Assembly: GCA_022566435.1 (NCBI GenBank)
Contig: JADFIX010000018.1
Span: 1 to 11,690, forward strand
Reading direction: 5' to 3'
DNA length: 11,690 bases
Source of the DNA: Planctomycetota bacterium
Lineage (GTDB): Bacteria > Planctomycetota > Phycisphaerae > UBA1845
Shown: positions 6,269 through 11,690 of the stretch, piece by piece
How positions within the stretch are numbered: the first letter of the stretch is position 1
How the letters are laid out: every line of letters starts with the position of its first letter
Notes under the pieces: model-generated
What the model saw: the letters and a program-made list of their open reading frames with translations, nothing else
Told to the model about the DNA's origin: nothing
The model's database searches: none
Program-made: the position numbers and the translations under genes

Positions 6269-6608
6269 ACCTTGTCCTCGGCTGGCCTGTATCATATCTC
6301 GAAATCGCCAAGAGAACCGTCAGCGACACTCGCCGACTTTCTGACGTGCCGGCGTGCATGAGCGTTTCAGTAGACGTTTCACAGCTAGATTCGCGCCCAG
6401 TGCGACCCGCGCAACCGGGTCGGCCGAATAGCCTATCGCGGTCCAGGACCAAGACCCGTAGACCAACGTTCGCATTTGCGTTATACGTTCGCTCTACGGG
6501 CAACTAATGGTAGATTGTTCTGAAACGCTAACGCCGGCTGAACCGGGCATCGGCGTCGGCGCGTTCCATACGTCGAACAGTCTCGGACGCCGCTTTGAGG
6601 ACTGAGCT
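6269..6608. other. Intergenic region upstream of kinase 2
   Basis: These 340 bases have no supported gene. The notable part is 6455-6500: CCCGTAG at 6455-6461 and CTACGGG at 6494-6500 as inverted arms, a direct repeat ACGTTCGC at 6466-6473 and 6485-6492, and a palindrome CGCATTTGCG at 6471-6480. A TTATAC -10-like box (6481-6486) lies inside this structure. Nothing is recognised in 6269-6450. Confidence 0.4.
6455..6500. promoter_or_regulatory. Candidate promoter/operator of kinase 2
   Basis: TAGACC (6459-6464) and TTATAC (6481-6486) form a weak -35/-10 pair with a 16-bp spacer. The pair is enclosed by 7-bp inverted arms and overlapped by two 8-bp direct repeats (start-to-start 19 bp, about two helical turns). 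This arrangement resembles a site for a dimeric regulator covering its promoter. Called by eye and unproven. Confidence 0.3.
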
Positions 6609-9518
6609 ATGAATTCCGATCGTCCACCGCGCGACGCCGATCCCGAGAAATCCTCGTCTGTCGACCGGGAAGAATCGCCGCATGATGAGTCGTCGGATGG
6701 TAGCGAAGCGACCGAAACGATGCATAACCCCATCCCCGCCCCCTCGCGACCGAAACGGATTGGGCAGTACCACATCAAACGGGAGATTGCCTCCGGCGGA
6801 ATGGGAACGGTATTCGAGGCCGTACAGGAAAACCCGCGCCGCACGGTGGCGGTCAAGATCATGCGACAAGGTATCGCGTCTCGCAGTGCGCTTCGCCGAT
6901 TCGAGTTCGAGGCCCAACTACTTGCCCGACTGCGACATCCGGGAATCGCGCAAATCTACGAGGCCGGAACGCACAGCGATGACAGCGGGACGATGCCCTA
7001 CTTCGCAATGGAGTACATCCCGAATGCCAAATCGATTACGAAATTCGCCAGTGAAAAACGCTTGGAACCTCGTGAGCGGATGGCGCTCTTCATGGACGTA
7101 TGTGATGCGGTCCATCACGGCCACCAAAAGGGAATCATTCATCGCGACTTGAAACCGAGCAACATCTTGGTGGATTCATCGGGGCAGATCAAGGTCATCG
7201 ATTTCGGCGTAGCGCGAAGTACCGACAGCGATATGGCGGTTGCCACACTGCAAACCGACGTGGGCCAACTGATCGGCACCCTGCAGTACATGTCGCCCGA
7301 ACAATGCGAAGCCGACCCGCATGACATCGATACGAGGAGCGATGTCTACGCGCTGGGCGTGGTTTTCTTCGAGCTTCTTACGGACCACCCTCCTTACGAA
7401 GTCAAAGACAAGACGATCGCCGCGGCCACCCGCGTCATCCGTGAAAGTCCGCCGACGAAATTGAGCTCGTGGAATCGCAGTCTCCACGGAGACGTCGAAA
7501 CCATCGTCGCCAAAGCGTTGGAAAAGGACCGCGAACGACGATACCAATCGGCGTCCGATCTTAGGCTGGACATCGAACGATATCTTCACCACGAGCCGAT
7601 CGTGGCCCGCCGAGCGAGCCTCGCCTACCAGATGGCCATGATCGTTCGAAGAAACAAAGCCGTGTTTGCGGCCTTCGCCCTTGCATTCTTGACGCTCGTC
7701 GTCGCGACCGTGGTCAGCTTCTCGCTATACGTTCAGGCCAGTCATTCCGCGAAACTCGCCGAATCCGAGGCGGTCCGATCGGAGCAAGTCGCAAGTCTCC
7801 TGGAATCGATGCTCGAGGGCGTCGGTCCGTCGGTCGCACTGGGACGGGACACGACCATGCTTCGGGAGATTCTCGACCAAACGGCCGCCCGGATCGACAA
7901 GGATCTCGAGGGACAACCCGGTGTCGAGGCATCATTGCGTACGACCATCGGCAGGGCCTATCTGGCTCTGGGGCAATATGAATTCGCTGACAAGCACCTG
8001 CGAAGAGCCGAATCGCTCGCGGCAGGCGTCTTCGGCGAAGCGAATCCCCGTACACTTCACACGAAGAGTCTGTTGGCGGATCTGTTGTTCCTACAAGGTC
8101 GCTGGACCGAAGCGGAGAAGCGTGCCACCGAAACGCTTCGCGTTCGGCGAGAATTGCTCGGAGATTCCGATCCCGATACGCTGACTTCCGCGAACAGACT
8201 GGCTGAGGTGCTTCGCAAGCAGGGTCGTTTCGCGGATGCGGAACGGATGTACAGGGAGACGCTTGGGCAACGCCAAAGCGCGCTGGGCAAGGAACACCCG
8301 GATACCCTGACTTCCATGGCCAACCTGGCCACAGTCTATTACGACCAGCGCAAGTACAAGGAGGCGGTGCAACTCACTCGCCTAGCGCTTGCCGCCCGCC
8401 GGCAAGTCCTCGGAGAAGAACATCCCGATACGCTGTCTTCCATGCATAGCTTGGCGATCGGGCTGTGGTCACAGGGTGAGCCTCAGCAGGCGGCGGTCCT
8501 CTACCGCAATGCGCTGGAGATCAAGAAGCGAGTGATGGGAGACGAACATCCATCGACTCTCAAGACCATGAACAACCTCGGGAGCATACTCCTGGGACAG
8601 AACAAGAATGCGGAGGCCGAAGCCGTCTTTCGAGAAACCCTTGAAATTAAGCGGCATATGCTCGGCGCAGATCATCCTTCGACGCTTGTGACTTTGCGGG
8701 GTCTGGCCGACTCGCTGCACAAACAAGGAAAGCTCGATGAGTGGCGGATTCACAAACGGGAACGACTCGTCCATTTAAAACACAGGGCGGAAATGCGCGA
8801 CGGCGGTCCAACCGCGATGAATGAATACGCATGGGTGCTTCTGACCTACGAGCCGCTCGACATGCGCGACCCGAAGACCGCGCTGGTGGTCGCCAAGCGG
8901 GCCGTCAATTTGAGCCAGGCGTCCAATCCGATGTTTCTCGATACCCTTGCCCGCGCTTATCATATGACCGATCATCTTGATGACGCAATCGAGACACAGC
9001 GACGGGCACTGGCGCAGCTCGAGCCAGGTAATTTCCCGATACGTGAGGCGCTCGAAGAGTCGCTGCTCAAATACCTCGAGCAAGAACAGAACGACGCGGC
9101 GGTCGAAGAGGTACTCCGAGCCGCCGTTTCGCGCTACCGTGGGGCGTTTCCCAAGGAGAATGCCCTCCTCGCGACATCGCTCGCCCGGCTCGGACGATTT
9201 CTACTCAAAAAAGAGCGGTACGCCGAAGCCGAACCGATTTTTCGATCGTGCATGGAGATTCAGAAAACGGACGCCGACAAAGACGACTGGCGTATGTCCG
9301 ACACGATGAGCGTCTTGGGTGAGGCACTTATGGGCCGGCAGGCCTACGACGAGGCGGAACCACTCTTGATCGCGGCGTACGACGGCTTGGGGACCGTCTC
9401 GGGCACGCCGCCCGACCGACTGCAACAAGCTCACGACCGACTCAAACGACTCTACCAGGCGATAGGTACGCCCGATAAAATTCCGCCCGCCCCATCTGTG
9501 TCGGGCTCGGGAAGTTGA
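6609..9518 (+). CDS. Membrane Ser/Thr protein kinase with long TPR array (kinase 2)
   Basis: A 969-residue Hanks-type kinase with the same plan as kinase 1. An acidic, Ser/Pro-rich 50-residue N-terminus precedes the kinase domain (about 52-328): glycine loop ASGGMG (61-66), Lys83 in AVKI, likely helix-C Glu101, HRDLKPSN with Asp180, DFG with Asp198 and SPE at 229-231. One hydrophobic segment at about 351-374 crosses the membrane. The C-terminal two thirds is TPR: five motifs of the LGxxHPxTL type start at 517, 559, 601, 643 and 685, exactly 42 residues apart, followed by further helical repeats to about 950. TPRs of this kind bind proteins, so the part beyond the membrane may sense or scaffold partners. 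A GAGG ribosome site lies before the ATG. It shares long identical stretches with kinase 1 (ADPHDIDTRSDVYALGVVF) but uses different codons, so the duplication is old. Confidence 0.95.
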   Translation: MNSDRPPRDADPEKSSSVDREESPHDESSDGSEATETMHNPIPAPSRPKRIGQYHIKREIASGGMGTVFEAVQENPRRTVAVKIMRQGIASRSALRRFEFEAQLLARLRHPGIAQIYEAGTHSDDSGTMPYFAMEYIPNAKSITKFASEKRLEPRERMALFMDVCDAVHHGHQKGIIHRDLKPSNILVDSSGQIKVIDFGVARSTDSDMAVATLQTDVGQLIGTLQYMSPEQCEADPHDIDTRSDVYALGVVFFELLTDHPPYEVKDKTIAAATRVIRESPPTKLSSWNRSLHGDVETIVAKALEKDRERRYQSASDLRLDIERYLHHEPIVARRASLAYQMAMIVRRNKAVFAAFALAFLTLVVATVVSFSLYVQASHSAKLAESEAVRSEQVASLLESMLEGVGPSVALGRDTTMLREILDQTAARIDKDLEGQPGVEASLRTTIGRAYLALGQYEFADKHLRRAESLAAGVFGEANPRTLHTKSLLADLLFLQGRWTEAEKRATETLRVRRELLGDSDPDTLTSANRLAEVLRKQGRFADAERMYRETLGQRQSALGKEHPDTLTSMANLATVYYDQRKYKEAVQLTRLALAARRQVLGEEHPDTLSSMHSLAIGLWSQGEPQQAAVLYRNALEIKKRVMGDEHPSTLKTMNNLGSILLGQNKNAEAEAVFRETLEIKRHMLGADHPSTLVTLRGLADSLHKQGKLDEWRIHKRERLVHLKHRAEMRDGGPTAMNEYAWVLLTYEPLDMRDPKTALVVAKRAVNLSQASNPMFLDTLARAYHMTDHLDDAIETQRRALAQLEPGNFPIREALEESLLKYLEQEQNDAAVEEVLRAAVSRYRGAFPKENALLATSLARLGRFLLKKERYAEAEPIFRSCMEIQKTDADKDDWRMSDTMSVLGEALMGRQAYDEAEPLLIAAYDGLGTVSGTPPDRLQQAHDRLKRLYQAIGTPDKIPPAPSVSGSGS

Positions 9519-9547
9519 TCCGGATCGGTCTTTTCGGTCGAAATAGC

Positions 9548-9576
9548 TTGCGATCGCTCGCCCATTGGGTTATATT
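9548..9576 (+). promoter_or_regulatory. Sigma-70-type promoter before the lipoprotein/CheR frame
   Basis: TTGCGA (9548-9553) and TATATT (9571-9576) are separated by exactly 17 bp. It lies 29 bp after the kinase 2 stop and would give a leader of about 65-170 nt, depending on the start used. It belongs to the planctomycete side of the junction and was probably the promoter of the original lipoprotein gene. Confidence 0.45.
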
Positions 9577-9648
9577 GCGTTTACCTGTGCTCCTTCGTGA
9601 TCGAATGTCTCACTAGCGCCGGCTAAGCGTTCGTGGCTGGGCCTCGCG

Positions 9649-10368
9649 ATGATCGATCAAGGGGCGACCAGAATCGTTAAGACCGATCCGTTCTGCAAAA
9701 TTCGTTCGATCTCGATTACGAAGTTTCGTTTGAAATGGATGAGCAAAGCGATGCCGCGCAACACCAAGTTTCCATCGATCACACGCCTGTTTATCCCCGT
9801 CAAACTGGGTCGCGCCACGCTTGTCGTCCTCGCAGGCGTTTCGTTTTCATGGCTGCTCGCCGGATGCAGCGGCGGCGAAGAGCTGTACTCGCTCGTCATC
9901 CTTTTCCGTGAGGAGGGACTGGAAGAGCGAACCATCTTCTACGCCACCGACATAAATCAGGAGGCGCTGCACGCCGCGGAGAGGGGGATCTTCGCGCTCG
10001 ACCGCGTCCGGCTGTTCACGGAGAACCACCGCAAGTCCGGCGGCAGGTCGTCTCTGTCCGACTACTATCAGGCCGCCTACGGCAGGGTATCTTTCGACAA
10101 GAGCCTGCGTCGGAACGTGGTTTTTTCCGACCACAGCCTGGTGACGGACGCCGTCTTTGCCGAAATGCACCTGATATCCTGTCGCAACGTCCTCATCTAT
10201 TTTAACCGGGACCTGCAGGACCGTGCGGTCGGCCTGTTCAAGGACTCTCTCGCCCGCAAGGGGTTCTTGGGGCTTGGGGCCAAGGAGAGTCTGCGCTTCT
10301 CGCAATACGCCGGATCCTTCGACGAGTTCGTTCGGGAAGAGAAAATCTATCAGAAGCGGGGCGCATGA
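9649..10368 (+). CDS. cheR: Lipoprotein signal peptide fused to truncated CheR methyltransferase
   Basis: The 239-residue frame has two unrelated parts. Residues 1-73 look like a bacterial lipoprotein start: a basic region, the hydrophobic LVVLAGVSFSWLL, and a perfect lipobox LAG-Cys73. The true start is probably Met31 or Met35. From GCSGGEELYSL (72-82) onward it is a CheR-type chemoreceptor glutamate methyltransferase: the end of SAM motif I, FYATDINQEAL, the NVVFSDHSLV region, and HLISCRNVLIYFNRDLQ. CheR is normally ~270-290 residues. The N-terminal helical domain and first part of the SAM fold (roughly 100 residues) are missing here, so activity is unlikely. The lipobox LAGCSGG and the CheR motif GCSxGEE coincide at the join, which suggests a chimeric assembly or recombination at short homology. 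The stop overlaps the cheB start (ATGATGA). CheR identity is secure; the fusion as a natural gene is doubtful. Confidence 0.7.
   Translation: MIDQGATRIVKTDPFCKIRSISITKFRLKWMSKAMPRNTKFPSITRLFIPVKLGRATLVVLAGVSFSWLLAGCSGGEELYSLVILFREEGLEERTIFYATDINQEALHAAERGIFALDRVRLFTENHRKSGGRSSLSDYYQAAYGRVSFDKSLRRNVVFSDHSLVTDAVFAEMHLISCRNVLIYFNRDLQDRAVGLFKDSLARKGFLGLGAKESLRFSQYAGSFDEFVREEKIYQKRGA
9866..9885. other. Putative breakpoint between planctomycete and alphaproteobacterial DNA
   Basis: The codons for A-G-C-S-G-G-E-E belong equally to a lipobox followed by a Gly/Ser linker and to the CheR motif AGCSTGEE. Upstream there is a lipoprotein signal and a planctomycete gene set; downstream there is an alphaproteobacterial chemosensory operon. 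No insertion sequence, tRNA or repeat lies at the join. The exact breakpoint is an inference. Confidence 0.5.
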
Positions 10369-10931
10369 TGACGGCTCAAGCCGAGGCAGTGGTGATCGGT
10401 GCGTCCGCGGGAGCGCTGGAAGCGCTTTCCGCCATCCTTCCCGCGCTTTCTACGGAGTTCAGGCTCCCCGTCATGGTGGTCGTACACGTGCCTTCCGACA
10501 GGCGAAGCGTCCTGGCGGAGCTGTTTAGGGCGAAATGTAAGGTTCAGGTCCGGGAGGCGGACGACAAGGAGCCGATCGTCGGAGGGACGGTATATTTCGC
10601 CCCGGCGGACTATCATCTTCTTGTCGAGCCGGACAAAAGCCTGTCGCTTTCAAGCGACGAGCCTGTGCTCTTCTCCCGGCCTTCGATAGACGTCCTGTTC
10701 GAAAGCGCGGCCGATGCTTACGGCCCGGCGCTGATCGCGATCGTCCTCACAGGGGCCAACGAGGACGGCGCGAAGGGTATGCGGGCCGTCCTCGAACTGG
10801 GCGGCGTGGCGCTGGTTCAGCGTCCGGACCATGCTTTCGCACGCGCAATGCCTGAAGCGGCAATCCGTCTGTGTCCCGGGGCCCAAGTGATGGCTCTCGC
10901 GGAAATCGCCGCGCACTTGCAGAAGGTTTGA
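10365..10931 (+). CDS. cheB: CheB-type protein-glutamate methylesterase, catalytic domain only
   Basis: A 188-residue protein matching only the CheB methylesterase domain, which hydrolyses glutamyl methyl esters on chemoreceptors or related sensors and also deamidates glutamine. The Ser-His-Asp triad is visible: Ser14 in IGASAG, His41 in VVVHVPSD, and Asp134 in LTGANEDGAKG. It lacks the receiver domain of classical CheB, so phosphorylation would have to come from a separate protein. The start overlaps the cheR stop by four bases (ATGA), indicating translational coupling, and the response-regulator gene begins 8 bp after its stop. In Alphaproteobacteria such receiver-less CheB/CheR pairs next to HWE kinases often serve general stress or alternative sensory pathways instead of flagellar chemotaxis. 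One change is GASAGA where most have GASAGG. A second ATG immediately follows the first. Confidence 0.9.
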   Translation: MMTAQAEAVVIGASAGALEALSAILPALSTEFRLPVMVVVHVPSDRRSVLAELFRAKCKVQVREADDKEPIVGGTVYFAPADYHLLVEPDKSLSLSSDEPVLFSRPSIDVLFESAADAYGPALIAIVLTGANEDGAKGMRAVLELGGVALVQRPDHAFARAMPEAAIRLCPGAQVMALAEIAAHLQKV

Positions 10932-10939
10932 GATCGATC

Positions 10940-11690
10940 ATGCCACCCGTTCACTTTCTTCTGGTCGACGATCTGGAGGAAAATCTCCTTTCCCTCGAAG
11001 CTTTGTTGCGTCGCGAGAACCTTGTTTTGCTGAAGGCGCGTTCAGGAGACGAAGCGCTTGAACTTCTTCTTCGCCACGACGTCGCTCTGGCACTCGTCGA
11101 CGTGCAGATGCCCGGCCTCAACGGTTTCGAACTGGCCGAACTGATGCGCGGCAATGAACGAACCAGGCATATCCCGATCATTTTTGTGACGGCGGGAACG
11201 GCCGACGGCCAGCGGCGTTTTCGCGGCTACGAGGCCGGCGCGGTGGACTTCATCCAAAAGCCGATCGAGACGGACATTCTGCGGAGCAAGGCGGACGTGT
11301 TCTTCCAGCTTTATCGCCAGCGCCAGCAGATCGCCGCGCAACGGGACGAGCTGGAAGCGCAAGCCGAAGCGCTCAAGGAAGCTGGCCGCCGCAAGGACGA
11401 ATTCCTGCTGACGCTCACGCATGACCTGACCTTGCACAAGGATGCCAGGGCGCAGCAGGACGTGCTGCTGCGCGAGATCAACCACCGCATCAAGAATCTG
11501 TTCAGCCTTACGTCCGGACTGATCTCCCTCAGCGCGAAGAACGCTCGCAGCGTCGAAGAGCTCTCGGCCGACCTGAGATCACGGCTGAAGGCTTTGGCGG
11601 ATGCCCACGCCCTTACTCTTCCGGATTTGCGACAGAACCAGCTCGCGGGATCTTCCACGACCGTCGCGGCTTTGCTGGAAGCGATCCTTT
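10940..11690 (+). CDS. Response regulator receiver fused to HWE histidine kinase (3' end outside window)
   Basis: At least 250 residues, running off the window. Residues 1-125 are a CheY-like receiver: acidic pair Asp10/Asp11, phospho-acceptor Asp54 in ALVDVQMPG, Thr84 in FVTAG and Lys107 in QKP. A coiled-coil-like helix (about 122-150) follows, then GRRKDEFLLTLTHDLT, which resembles a cut-down HisKA H-box joined to the end of a PAS/PAC segment. Next comes the HWE-type dimerisation domain, LLREINHRIKNLFSL with phospho-His182, then SLSAKNARSVEEL and LADAHAL. The ATPase domain would lie beyond 11690. HWE kinases are most common in Alphaproteobacteria. It is the third gene of the cheR-cheB operon and presumably passes signals to or from the methylation enzymes. 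The start has an AAGG/GAGA-rich region upstream and an 8-bp gap from cheB. Architecture is clear; partner and signal are unknown. Confidence 0.88.
   Translation, partial: MPPVHFLLVDDLEENLLSLEALLRRENLVLLKARSGDEALELLLRHDVALALVDVQMPGLNGFELAELMRGNERTRHIPIIFVTAGTADGQRRFRGYEAGAVDFIQKPIETDILRSKADVFFQLYRQRQQIAAQRDELEAQAEALKEAGRRKDEFLLTLTHDLTLHKDARAQQDVLLREINHRIKNLFSLTSGLISLSAKNARSVEELSADLRSRLKALADAHALTLPDLRQNQLAGSSTTVAALLEAIL

Noticed and set aside
9517..9545. Terminator after kinase 2 (GATCCGGATC then TTTT)
   Set aside because: The palindrome has no loop, and the T run is short and interrupted from the stem.
9840..9900. Insertion sequence or attachment site at the planctomycete/alphaproteobacterial join
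   Set aside because: No terminal inverted repeats, target duplication, integrase or tRNA end could be seen.

Overview
The first ~9.8 kb looks like chromosome of a planctomycete, probably from a metagenome. The evidence is two very similar membrane Ser/Thr kinases carrying kinesin-light-chain-type TPR arrays, a calcium-binding thrombospondin-3/dockerin-like C-terminus ending in a typical planctomycete dockerin tail, a secreted retropepsin-like protease, and a REP-element family with its own tyrosine transposase. The last ~1.8 kb is of a different type: a cheR-cheB-receiver/HWE-kinase cluster typical of Alphaproteobacteria. The two parts meet inside one reading frame near position 9870.

Layout. 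1-2377: a short leader with an inverted repeat, then kinase 1 (kinase, TM segment, TPRs). 2398-2727 (minus): a dockerin/TSP3 C-terminal fragment, convergent with kinase 1. 2835-3788: an exported aspartyl protease with two DTG/DSG active-site motifs. 3860-4725: a REPtron, meaning three direct REP copies, a RAYT transposase gene whose likely start codon is the last triplet of the third REP, and an inverted REP behind it; a fifth REP lies at 5401-5439. 5169-5351: a 60-residue zinc-ribbon protein. 5687-6268: an RlmB-like SpoU rRNA methyltransferase without its N-terminal substrate domain. 6609-9518: kinase 2. 9548-9576: a good sigma-70-type promoter. 9649-10368: a frame that begins as a lipoprotein signal peptide and becomes CheR at the lipobox. 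10365-10931: a CheB methylesterase domain. 10940 to the end: a receiver plus HWE histidine kinase, cut by the window.

How the genes work together. The two kinases are paralogues, but other genes separate them and nothing shows they share an operon. The REP/RAYT block is the most system-like element. Its REPs fall into two length classes (29 and 39 nt) with invariant flanks and compensating changes in the inner stem, which points to a structured target of the neighbouring HUH enzyme. The CheR-CheB-kinase block is a tightly coupled operon (4-nt overlap, then an 8-nt gap), but its first gene lacks the CheR N-terminus, so the join is either an assembly chimera or a real recombination at short homology (codons for A-G-C-S-G-G-E-E).
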